Of a DNA stretch of 64,000 nt, positions 18,528 to 26,336 are shown in pieces. Positions within the stretch are counted from its first letter, which is position 1; the number at the start of each line of letters is the position of its first letter. The notes under the pieces were generated by a model. The model was not told where the DNA came from and did no database searches. It worked only from the letters and a program-made list of their open reading frames with translations. The position numbers were made by a program, and so were the translations under genes. Origin of the DNA: Streptomyces sp. NBC_01260 (GTDB lineage: Bacteria; Actinomycetota; Actinomycetes; Streptomycetales; Streptomycetaceae); the NCBI RefSeq assembly GCF_036226405.1, contig NZ_CP108464.1, forward strand, positions 8,184,001 through 8,248,000. The letters run 5' to 3'.

Positions 18528-20072
18528 ATGCCCGTACCCGACAGCTATGACGCAGTCATCGTGGGCGGCGGCCACAACGGTCTCGTCGCCGCTGCCTACC
18601 TCGCCCGTGCCGGACAGTCCGTCCTGGTCCTGGAGCGCCTGGGCACCACCGGGGGAGCGGCCGTCTCGACCCGGCCCTTCGAGGGCGTCGACGCGCGGCT
18701 GTCGCGCTACTCGTACCTGGTGTCCCTGCTGCCGCGGAAGATCGTCCGGGAGCTCGGCCTCGACTTCGCCGTACGCAAGCGGACCGTCTCCTCGTACACC
18801 CCGGCGGTACGCGGCGGGCGCGCCACCGGGCTGCTCGTCGGCGGCGACGGCACCCGCGGCTCCTTCGCCGCGCTCACCGGCTCGGACCGGGAGTACGAGG
18901 CCTGGCAGCGCTTCTACCGCCGCACCGGACAGGTCGCCGAGCGGGTCTTCCCCACCCTCACCGAACCGCTGCCCACCCGCGACGCACTGCGTGAGCGGAT
19001 CGACGACGCGGACGCCTGGCGGATGCTCTTCGAGGAGCCCATCGGCGTCGCCGTCGAGGAGAACTTCGACGACGACCTCGTGCGCGGCGTCGTGCTCACC
19101 GACGCGCTGATCGGCACCTTCGCCGACGCGCACGATCCCTCGCTGCTCCAGAACCGCTGTTTCCTCTACCACGTCATCGGCGGCGGCACCGGCGACTGGG
19201 ACGTGCCGGTCGGCGGCATGGGCGCGCTCACCGACGCCCTCGCCGGGGCCGCCCGCGCTGCCGGTGCGCACATCCGCACCGGGCACGAGGCGATCCGCAT
19301 CGACACCGACGGGACGCATGCCGAGGTGACGGTACGGGCGGACGGCGGGGAGCGGACCATCGGCGCGCGGCGCGTCCTGGTCAACGCCTCGCCCCAGGCA
19401 CTCGCCGAGCTTCTCGGGGACGAACCGCCGGCACCCGCCGAGGGGGCCCAGCTGAAGGTGAACATGCTGCTCACCCGGCTGCCCCGGCTGCGCGACCGCT
19501 CCGTGGACCCGCGCGAGGCGTTCGCCGGTACCTTCCACATCGCCGAGGGATACGGGCAGCTGGCCGATGCCTACCGGGACGCGGCGGCGGGCCGGCTGCC
19601 CGCCGCCCCGCCGTCCGAGATCTACTGCCACTCGCTGACGGACCCCTCGATCCTGGGCGCGGATCTCGCCGCCCGCGGCTACCAGACCCTGACCCTCTTC
19701 GGCCTGCACGCCCCGGCCCGGCTCTTCGCCGCGGACAACGAGGCGACGCGCACGGCCCTGCTCAGGGCGACGCTCGCCGAGCTCGACTCCCACCTGGAGG
19801 AGCCGATCGCGCACTGCCTGGCCCTCGACGGGAACGGCGAGCCCTGTATCGAGGCGAAGACGCCACTGGACCTGGAGCACGATCTGCGGCTGCCCGGCGG
19901 CCACATCTTCCACCGGGACCTCGCCTTCCCGTACGCCACCGCGACGACCGGCCGCTGGGGCGTGGAGACCGCACACCCCAACATCCTGCTGTGCGGGGCC
20001 GGTGCGGTGCGCGGCGGTGGTGTCAGCGGGGTCCCCGGCCACAACGCCGCGATGGCGGCGCTGGGCCGGTGA
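18528..20072 (+). CDS. PYROXD2/phytoene-desaturase-like FAD oxidoreductase
   Basis: A 514-residue NAD(P)/FAD-dependent oxidoreductase. The N-terminal dinucleotide fold is DAVIVGGGHNGLVAAAYLAR, followed by VLVLERLGTTGGAA. The C-terminal FAD-closing block is NILLCGAGAVRGGGVSGVPG, then HNAA. The middle reads HVIGGGTGDWDVPVGGMGAL, the signature of the PYROXD2/CrtI-like subgroup. No carotenoid genes lie nearby, so a desaturase role in carotenoid synthesis is unlikely; the substrate is unknown. ATG 18528 is 57 bp after the kinase stop, and it may extend that transcription unit. Confidence 0.9.
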   Translation: MPVPDSYDAVIVGGGHNGLVAAAYLARAGQSVLVLERLGTTGGAAVSTRPFEGVDARLSRYSYLVSLLPRKIVRELGLDFAVRKRTVSSYTPAVRGGRATGLLVGGDGTRGSFAALTGSDREYEAWQRFYRRTGQVAERVFPTLTEPLPTRDALRERIDDADAWRMLFEEPIGVAVEENFDDDLVRGVVLTDALIGTFADAHDPSLLQNRCFLYHVIGGGTGDWDVPVGGMGALTDALAGAARAAGAHIRTGHEAIRIDTDGTHAEVTVRADGGERTIGARRVLVNASPQALAELLGDEPPAPAEGAQLKVNMLLTRLPRLRDRSVDPREAFAGTFHIAEGYGQLADAYRDAAAGRLPAAPPSEIYCHSLTDPSILGADLAARGYQTLTLFGLHAPARLFAADNEATRTALLRATLAELDSHLEEPIAHCLALDGNGEPCIEAKTPLDLEHDLRLPGGHIFHRDLAFPYATATTGRWGVETAHPNILLCGAGAVRGGGVSGVPGHNAAMAALGR

Positions 20073-20082
20073 CCGGTGCCCG

Positions 20083-21057
20083 CTACCGCCCGAACGCGCC
20101 GCGCAGGGCTTCGATCTTGCGCGGCAGGTCGTACTCCGCGCCGCCCTCGTGGCCGTTGTACGTGAACACCTCGATCTGCGCCGGGCCCGCATAGCGGTGG
20201 TAGGCGGCGAACACCGTGGACGACGGGCAGACCTTGTCCATCAGCCCCACCGAGAACCAGGCCGGAGCGGTGGCCCGCGCCGCGAAGTTCACCCCGTCGA
20301 AGTAGGACAGGGTCTCCATCGCCTCGTCGATCCGGAACCGGTGCCCGGACAGCCAGCGGGCGATCTCCGCGTACGGCCCCGCGTCCGTGATCTGCGAGGC
20401 ACGCCGGTAGTGGCAGAGGAACGGCACATCGGCGACCGTCGCCACGACGTCGTCACGCAGCCCGGCCACTGCGAGCGCGAGGCCGCCGCCCTGGCTGCCG
20501 CCGAGCACCGCCACCCGTGAGGCGTCCACCGCGTCGTGCGCCCGCACCGCGTCGACGGCCCGCACCGCGTCCGTGATCAACCGGCGGTAGTAGTGCCGGT
20601 ACGGGTCCTCGATGCCCCGGGTCAGGAAGCCGGGGGAGGAGGAGCCGTTCCCGTCGGGGCCGATGTCCACGGTGTCAGCGGTGTTCTTGCCGCCGCCGCC
20701 CTGACCGCGGTTGTCCATGATCAGGTGCGCGTAGCCCAGGGCGCTCCAGGTGAGCCAGGCGTACGGGATGCCCCGGCCGCCGTTGTACCCGATGTACTGC
20801 ACGACGGCGGGCAGCGGACCCGAGCGGGCCCGGGGCAGCATCAGCCACGCCTTCACCGCCTGTCCGCCCCAGCCGCGGAACGTCACGTCGAAGACGTCGA
20901 CGGTGGCGAATCCGGCGTCGTACGGGACGAATTCGGCGTCCAGCTCGTGGCGGGCCGTCTCGGCGAGGGTCTTCTCCCAGAAGGCGTCGAAGTCGGCCGG
21001 CTCCTCCGGCTCCGGCCGGTAGTCGCGCAGCCGGTCCAGCGGCATGTCGAACAGCAA
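20083..21057 (-). CDS. AXE1-family acetylxylan esterase / cephalosporin-C deacetylase
   Basis: A 324-residue alpha/beta hydrolase of carbohydrate esterase family 7. Motifs are the N-terminal MPLDRLRDYRPEP, RGWGGQAVKAWL, IGYNGGRG, the nucleophile elbow GGSQGGGLALA, and the late acid/histidine parts GLMDKVCPSSTVFAAY and YNGHEGG. It removes acetyl groups from sugars or oligosaccharides in the cytoplasm; no signal peptide is present. The start is taken as TTG 21057, with AGGAG 8 bases upstream inside the preceding gene's end; ATG 21045 is the alternative. It is the last gene of the polysaccharide operon, 4 bp after the PL8 stop. Confidence 0.9.
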   Translation of the reverse strand: MLFDMPLDRLRDYRPEPEEPADFDAFWEKTLAETARHELDAEFVPYDAGFATVDVFDVTFRGWGGQAVKAWLMLPRARSGPLPAVVQYIGYNGGRGIPYAWLTWSALGYAHLIMDNRGQGGGGKNTADTVDIGPDGNGSSSPGFLTRGIEDPYRHYYRRLITDAVRAVDAVRAHDAVDASRVAVLGGSQGGGLALAVAGLRDDVVATVADVPFLCHYRRASQITDAGPYAEIARWLSGHRFRIDEAMETLSYFDGVNFAARATAPAWFSVGLMDKVCPSSTVFAAYHRYAGPAQIEVFTYNGHEGGAEYDLPRKIEALRGAFGR

Positions 21058-21061
21058 GGGT

Positions 21062-23497
21062 CTAGCTCCTCTTCAGGGTGAGGTGGAGGGTTGCGCCGTG
21101 GCGTGCACGGGTGTCGGCGGTGATACGGATGCCGCTGCCGGCCGGTGCGGCGCTCACACCCGGGTCCGCGGAGACGACGGTCAGCCCCCGCAGTGCCAGG
21201 TCGAGCACGACGGAGGACCGCAGCTGGGTCGGGTCCGACAGCGACACGGTCACCGTCTTTCCCTCGGGCCTCACCAGGACCGAGGCCGGTCCGTCCGCGG
21301 TGAGTTCCTGCGCGGTCCCCGCGGCCCAGAAGTTCGCGGCGAGCAGTCCGTCCGCGCAGCGGCGTACCGCGTGCACGGCGGTGGAGTCCGCGATCAGCTT
21401 CACCGGCGGCGCGGACGACCACTGCCTGGTGCGCTCGGCGGACGCGGCCGGGGCCTGCAGCCAGAAGTAGCCCGCCCCGCTCGGTGCGGTTCCGTGGTCC
21501 TGCCACAGCGTCAGATAGGGGCGGGTGACGGAGGTGTCTGTGCCGTACTTGAGGTTGATCTCGCGCCAGGTCGCGGTCCGGTCCTCGCGCAGTCCGTGCA
21601 GCGTGACGGGCTCGGGGAAGACGTAGCCGCCTGTCCCGGCGACATGCAGCCACCGCACCTCGTCCAGCTGCGCCGACCAGCCGGTGTCCGCCGGGGCGGC
21701 GTCGCCGTTGACGAGCAGCGCGGCCTTCGGGTCCCGCAGCTTCCGGTTCTCCACGACGGTCTCGGCCGTACCGGCGTCGGCGGTGATGCCCGAACCGACG
21801 CAGGCGATGACGTCGTCCAGGCAGAACCAGCTCTTCAGACCGTGCAGCGAACTGCCGTACGCCCGGAGCTCCATGCCGTACGCGCCGAGCGTCGTCCCCG
21901 GCAGCGCGGCGCCGCCCGCCCAGTCGGCGGTGCTGGTGGTGCGCTGCCCCGCGGCGTCGGCGGGCCGGCCGGTGATGACCGTGGTGCCGGGCAGCCGCGT
22001 CGGGTCGATTGTCGGCCAGTAGTCCTCGCTGTAGTGGCCGAGGTCGTCCGTGTAGAGGAGCACCATGCCGTCGGAGAGGTGCCAGGCGTGCAGGTTCTCG
22101 TTCTGGATCGACTCGTAGTTGTAGATCCGGGACGAGTACGCGGAGATGCCGAGCGCGAACGAGGGCCGGTGGTGGGCAGCCTTGTCCATCCTGGGGTGCT
22201 GCTTGTGGGTGACCAGCGGGCCGCGCGCCGGTACGGGCGAGGCGATGACCTGCCGGGCGGCGACGAGCGAGGCGAGGTCGGTGACGGCGAGGAAGTCCCG
22301 GTAGGTGTCCTCGGCGATCCACTGCTTGACCAGGGCGGTGAACCGGTCGGCGGTCTCGCCGGGGAAGCCCGGGATCAGCCGGACCACCGCCTCGATGACC
22401 GTCTGCGCCGAGACGTGGCCCTGCTTGCTCGGGCGGGCGATCTCGCGCCCGCACACCGACGCCATCACGTCGCCGCGTGCCAGCAGCGGGTCGAAGCCCT
22501 CGTCGACCCAGCCGCGGACGTTGTCGAGGTCGGGATCGGTGACCGTCCACGCCGTACCCGCGAGGAGGTTCAGCAGCCGCGAGAGGTTGTTGAGCAGCTC
22601 CTTGCCGTAGCCGCCGTTGTACGGGTGCTTGTAGTGCTGGAGGAACGAGCCGTCGGAGTAGAAGCCCTCGCCGGTGCCCTCGGCCGCCGCGCTCGCGTCG
22701 TTGAAGGCGAGGACGCTGTTGGCGCCCGAACCCTCGACGTCCGAAAGAGCGTCACGGACACGGGCCAGGTCCTCGCCGCTGTCGCGGAGCACGGCGTTCA
22801 CGGCGACGACGGTGGAGATCCACACCCGGTTGGCGCCGGTCGCGATCTGCCGGTCGGCCCGCCACAGGTTCGGGTCGGGGGTGTAGTGCAGGACAGCCGC
22901 GGTGATCCGGGCGAGCCGCTCGGCGCCGAGTGCGTCGTGGAGCAGCACCGTCGCGTCGTTGAGCGCGAGGGCGGAGCCGATCTCCCAGTCCCAGTCGTTG
23001 TCGAAGCGGGTGTGGCCGGGGCCGTAGCGGTTGGTCAGCATCCAGTCGACGCCGGCCAGCAGCAGATCGCGCAACGCGGTGTCGCCGTACTGCGGGGTGC
23101 CGGGCACGGCCCACGCGGTCGCGACCGTGGCGAGCCGCTTGAACGACGTCGTGACGTGGTTGGAGAGCGTGGTGCTGGTGAGATCCGGGAACAGCCCGTC
23201 GGTACGCGACGGGTCCAGGCCCTTGGCGGAGGTCGTCGCGGCCTGGCCGATCCTGGCCACGGCCGCGGCGATCTGCGGGTCCGTGAGGTCGAGACCGGGG
23301 CCGCCGGTGAGCAGGGTGTGCCACCGGGTGAGGAGGGAGGCGGCGTCATCGACGACGGTGTCCCCGGCGGCGGCCTGTGCGGTGCCGGCCGGGAGTACGA
23401 GCGGCAGGGCGGCGGCCGCGCCGAGCGCCGCCGCACCGGCCAGGACGGTGCGGCGGGTGGTGGTGCCGTTGGTGCCCCGGGTGGTGCCTGGGTTCAT
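21062..23497 (-). CDS. Polysaccharide lyase family 8 (hyaluronate/chondroitin/xanthan lyase-like)
   Basis: An 811-residue secreted lyase that cleaves uronic-acid-containing chains by beta-elimination. A Tat signal (TTTRRTVLAGAAALGAAAAL, ending GTAQAAAG) is followed by an alpha/alpha-toroid domain and then the PL8 beta-sandwich domains. Family landmarks are YKHPYNGGYGKELLNNLSRL, MDKAAHHRPSFALG, the catalytic-region NENLHAWHLSDGMVLLYTDD with His/Tyr in HYSEDYWPTIDP, then RLPGTTV. ATG 23497 is preceded by GAGGG. PL8 contains hyaluronan, chondroitin and xanthan lyases; the sequence alone does not choose between them. It lies between the SGNH esterase (10 bp) and AXE1 genes in the operon. Confidence 0.92.
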   Translation of the reverse strand: MNPGTTRGTNGTTTRRTVLAGAAALGAAAALPLVLPAGTAQAAAGDTVVDDAASLLTRWHTLLTGGPGLDLTDPQIAAAVARIGQAATTSAKGLDPSRTDGLFPDLTSTTLSNHVTTSFKRLATVATAWAVPGTPQYGDTALRDLLLAGVDWMLTNRYGPGHTRFDNDWDWEIGSALALNDATVLLHDALGAERLARITAAVLHYTPDPNLWRADRQIATGANRVWISTVVAVNAVLRDSGEDLARVRDALSDVEGSGANSVLAFNDASAAAEGTGEGFYSDGSFLQHYKHPYNGGYGKELLNNLSRLLNLLAGTAWTVTDPDLDNVRGWVDEGFDPLLARGDVMASVCGREIARPSKQGHVSAQTVIEAVVRLIPGFPGETADRFTALVKQWIAEDTYRDFLAVTDLASLVAARQVIASPVPARGPLVTHKQHPRMDKAAHHRPSFALGISAYSSRIYNYESIQNENLHAWHLSDGMVLLYTDDLGHYSEDYWPTIDPTRLPGTTVITGRPADAAGQRTTSTADWAGGAALPGTTLGAYGMELRAYGSSLHGLKSWFCLDDVIACVGSGITADAGTAETVVENRKLRDPKAALLVNGDAAPADTGWSAQLDEVRWLHVAGTGGYVFPEPVTLHGLREDRTATWREINLKYGTDTSVTRPYLTLWQDHGTAPSGAGYFWLQAPAASAERTRQWSSAPPVKLIADSTAVHAVRRCADGLLAANFWAAGTAQELTADGPASVLVRPEGKTVTVSLSDPTQLRSSVVLDLALRGLTVVSADPGVSAAPAGSGIRITADTRARHGATLHLTLKRS

Positions 23498-23507
23498 GGC
23501 GCTGCCC

Positions 23508-24659
23508 TCACAGAAGGTGTCGGCGGTCGACGGCCGCGGCGAGCGCCGCATGGCCGGAAGGGTTGGGGTGGAGCCCGTCGCCGCTGTCGTACGCGGGCCG
23601 CAGCCGCTCCGGGTGGTCCGGGTCGCGCAGGGCCGCGTCGAAGTCGGCCACGGCGTCGAAGACCCGGCCGGTGCGCACCGCGGCGTTGATCCGCAGCCGC
23701 ACCGTTTCCAGGTCGGGCGTCCAGCGGGTCCAGCCCCCGAACGGGGCGATGGTTGCCCCGACCGCCCGCAGCCCGGAGTCACGGGCGCGCAGCACCAGTT
23801 GCCGGTAGCCGGCCAGGACGAGCGCGGGGTCGGTCTGGCTCGGCGGCTGCTGGAGGTCGTTGACGCCGAGGTGGACCAGGACGGTCCGCAGCCCGGGGAG
23901 GGACAGCACGTCGCGGTCGAAGCGGGCCTGTCCGCCGGGACCGAACCGGGCGTCGTTCAGCAGCACCCGGTTGCCGCTGATCCCGAGATCGGCGACCGCC
24001 GCACCGGGAAGCCGCCGGGCCAGCTGGTCGGGCCAGCGCAGATCGGAGTCGTCGGGTGTGCCGACGCCCTCGGCGATGGAGTCGCCGAGCACCGCGATCA
24101 CCGGCCCGTGCGCGCCCGTCACCTCGACGCCCGTCAGCAGGTACACCGAAGTGGTGCGCTCCCCATTGACGTCGTGCGAGGCATGGGTGTTGCGGTGGAA
24201 GGACAACGGCCCGGTGGGGCCGGGCAGTTCGGTCCGTACGGTCAGCAGGGACGCCTCGGCGGCCCGCGGGCCGGCGACCGCGTCACTGGTCAGCGAGGCG
24301 CCGGCGGCGAGCCACGCCTGCCGCTGCCCGCCGAATGTCACGGGCCTGCCGCCCGCGGTCACCGGGCCGATCAGCACGGGCGCCGTTCCGAAGGCGTGCC
24401 CGTACCGCAGCCGGATCTGTCCGCCGGCCGACAGCCGGACGTTCGCGGTGAACGTGGCGTCCGTCAGCCCGGCGCTCGCCACCGGGTCGGTGTCGGTCGG
24501 CGCGGTCTGCGCGGTCGCCCAGGAGGTCGTCCAGCGCGAGCGGCGCGCACCGCTGCCCGGTCCGTCGGCGGCCCGGGCGCCGGGCGCCGCCACCGCGACG
24601 GCTGCCAGTCCGGCCGCCGCCGTCAGTACCCCGCGTCTCGCGGGCCCCCGCCCGGTCAC
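23508..24659 (-). CDS. Secreted SGNH/GDSL hydrolase
   Basis: A 383-residue exported esterase. The signal peptide contains RRGVLTAAAGLAAVAVAAPG and is probably Tat-type (GPARRGV). Catalytic blocks are GDSIAEGVG (block I Ser), GISGNRVL (block II Gly, block III Asn) and the C-terminal DGLHPN (Asp-x-x-His). An N-terminal beta-sandwich of about 170 residues precedes the catalytic domain, an arrangement seen in esterases that deacetylate plant or bacterial polysaccharides. GTG 24659 is chosen because it overlaps the upstream stop as GTGA; GTG 24668 would also work. With the PL8 lyase next to it, an acetylated extracellular substrate is likely. Confidence 0.88.
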   Translation of the reverse strand: MTGRGPARRGVLTAAAGLAAVAVAAPGARAADGPGSGARRSRWTTSWATAQTAPTDTDPVASAGLTDATFTANVRLSAGGQIRLRYGHAFGTAPVLIGPVTAGGRPVTFGGQRQAWLAAGASLTSDAVAGPRAAEASLLTVRTELPGPTGPLSFHRNTHASHDVNGERTTSVYLLTGVEVTGAHGPVIAVLGDSIAEGVGTPDDSDLRWPDQLARRLPGAAVADLGISGNRVLLNDARFGPGGQARFDRDVLSLPGLRTVLVHLGVNDLQQPPSQTDPALVLAGYRQLVLRARDSGLRAVGATIAPFGGWTRWTPDLETVRLRINAAVRTGRVFDAVADFDAALRDPDHPERLRPAYDSGDGLHPNPSGHAALAAAVDRRHLL

Positions 24660-25735
24660 TGCGGGCACGCACCGGTCGGGGTGTACTCGCTGCCGTAGGT
24701 GCCCACCGCGTCGCCGCCGGTGTTCCCGCTCATCGTGTTGGTGCAGACGGGGCCCTGCGGGGTGCGCATGAACTTGATGCCGCCGCCCGCGTTGCCCGTG
24801 ATGGTGTTGCCGTAGACGCTGGTGGCGGTGCCGTCGGTGGCGGTGTCACCGCCGAGCCGGATGCCCGCGCCGACGTTGTCGTGAATGGTGTTGTAGCGGA
24901 AGATGTTGCCGCTGCCCCGCGCGTCGAGCCCGCCGGAGCTGGAGTCCTGCTGGCCGCTGCAGTCGTTGTACTCGACGTAGTTGTCGGTCGAGTTCTCCTT
25001 CACGTCGACGCACTCGTTGCCCTGGGTGGCGATCGTGTTGTGGTGGATGCGGTTGTTGCGACTGATGTCGGGGGCCGCGTCCGGGGCGCCGTTCGCGCCC
25101 TGCTGCTCGGGGGCCGTGCCGAGGTAGATGCCCTCGCCGTTCTTGCCGCCGCCGCCGAACTTGAAGTCCGCGACGCCGCAGTTGGTGATGGTGTTGCCGG
25201 AGATGTCGGCGCCGGTCACCAGGTAGCGCACCCGCAGACATTCGTCCGCCGCGTTCTTCAGGGTCATATCGGTGATGTGCAGACCGCCCACACCGTTGCC
25301 GGGGGTCGTGCTCATGACATATATGAGCTTGAGGCGGTACCCGGACACATCGGCGGACGACCCGTGCAGCCCGTCCACGGTGAATCCGCTCAGCGTGGTC
25401 GAGTCGTGCTGCACCTGAATGATCCGGGCGTCACCGGCGCCCTTCAGCACGGCGTTCGACGGGCCCGTGACGGTGACTCCGGCGCGCTTGGTCACGACAT
25501 CCTGCTTGTACGTACCGGCGGCGAGGTTCACCACCGCGCCCGTCGGCGCCAGATCGACCGCCTTCTGGATCGTGGCGAACGGGGACCCCGCCGACGTACC
25601 GGAGTTGGTGTCGCTGCCGGACGGCGACACGTAGTACGCGGTGGCGGCGGCAGCGGCCACCGACGGCGGGGGGAAGACGAGCGGGGCGCCGGCGGCGAGC
25701 GCGGCGACGAGGGTGGTGCGCAGTGCGTGGCTCAT
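24656..25735 (-). CDS. Secreted right-handed parallel beta-helix protein
   Basis: A 359-residue exported protein. A Sec signal (residues 1-30, ending PSVAAAAA) is followed by YYVSPSGSDTNSGTSAGSPF, then ATIQKAV, the usual opening of PL/epimerase-type beta-helix proteins. A long series of Asn-rich helix coils follows (ISGNTITNCG, NNRIHHNTI, NIFRYNTIHDN, VYGNTITGNAGG). The fold is shared by pectate lyases, chondroitinase B-type lyases (PL6) and mannuronan epimerases. The DECLRVRYLV and NECVDVKENS coils hold candidate acidic/metal-binding residues. It overlaps the YesL-like gene by 4 bp upstream and the esterase downstream, so it is firmly in the operon. An uncharacterised polysaccharide lyase is the best guess. 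Confidence 0.85.
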   Translation of the reverse strand: MSHALRTTLVAALAAGAPLVFPPPSVAAAAATAYYVSPSGSDTNSGTSAGSPFATIQKAVDLAPTGAVVNLAAGTYKQDVVTKRAGVTVTGPSNAVLKGAGDARIIQVQHDSTTLSGFTVDGLHGSSADVSGYRLKLIYVMSTTPGNGVGGLHITDMTLKNAADECLRVRYLVTGADISGNTITNCGVADFKFGGGGKNGEGIYLGTAPEQQGANGAPDAAPDISRNNRIHHNTIATQGNECVDVKENSTDNYVEYNDCSGQQDSSSGGLDARGSGNIFRYNTIHDNVGAGIRLGGDTATDGTATSVYGNTITGNAGGGIKFMRTPQGPVCTNTMSGNTGGDAVGTYGSEYTPTGACPQ

Positions 25736-26334
25736 GGGGTGTGCCTCCTGGGATCAGCGAAGGACAGAGCGAGCAGTACGGGAATGCTCGGGCCGAGAAG
25801 CAGTGGCCCCAGCGGTACGACGAGAGAGAGCAGTACGGCGGAGACCACCGCACCGAGCAGGGCGGTGCCCCGGGCGGCCGAGCCGAAGCCGAGCGCCAGA
25901 GCGCCGCGGGTCCAGCTCCGGACGGTGGCTCCGGGCGCCCGGCCGGCCTCGGCGGCGAGCGCCACATGGTGGATGACCAGGGTGGCCGCTATGCCCGCCT
26001 GGGCGGCGAGCAGCACGAAGGTCCAGGGCTCCGAACGGCCGAGCAGATGAACGATGTTGGCGGTCAGGACGGCCGCGGCCGCCGTGGAGGCGAGCCCGTG
26101 CCGCCACAGGGAGCGCCAGTACCGGGGGAAGGACGCGAAGGTGTTGGTGAAGCAACCGCTGTCGCCCTCGGCCCGCCACCGCTGGAGACCGTGCGCCATC
26201 GCGGCGAGCGCGGGCAGCCAGGTCACCACTCCGAGCGACAGCACGACGAACGCGGCCCCGGCGGCGGCCGGGTAGGCCACGAACTCCAGCCGCCGCAGCA
26301 GCGTCGGCCAGTTGGACGAGAGGGTTGCCTGCAT
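25732..26334 (-). CDS. YesL-like (DUF624) membrane protein
   Basis: A 200-residue integral membrane protein with about five hydrophobic segments (for example FVAYPAAAGAAFVVLSLGVV and WTFVLLAAQAGIAATLVI). The pattern WLPALAAMAHGLQRW followed by SLWRHGL fits the DUF624/YesL family, which is usually found beside carbohydrate ABC transporters of uronic-acid and rhamnogalacturonan loci in Firmicutes and actinobacteria. ATG 26334 begins 3 bp after the upstream lyase stop, and its TGA overlaps the next ATG as ATGA. The biochemical role is unknown; an accessory to transport or sensing is usually proposed. Confidence 0.72.
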   Translation of the reverse strand: MQATLSSNWPTLLRRLEFVAYPAAAGAAFVVLSLGVVTWLPALAAMAHGLQRWRAEGDSGCFTNTFASFPRYWRSLWRHGLASTAAAAVLTANIVHLLGRSEPWTFVLLAAQAGIAATLVIHHVALAAEAGRAPGATVRSWTRGALALGFGSAARGTALLGAVVSAVLLSLVVPLGPLLLGPSIPVLLALSFADPRRHTP

Positions 26335-26336
26335 GG

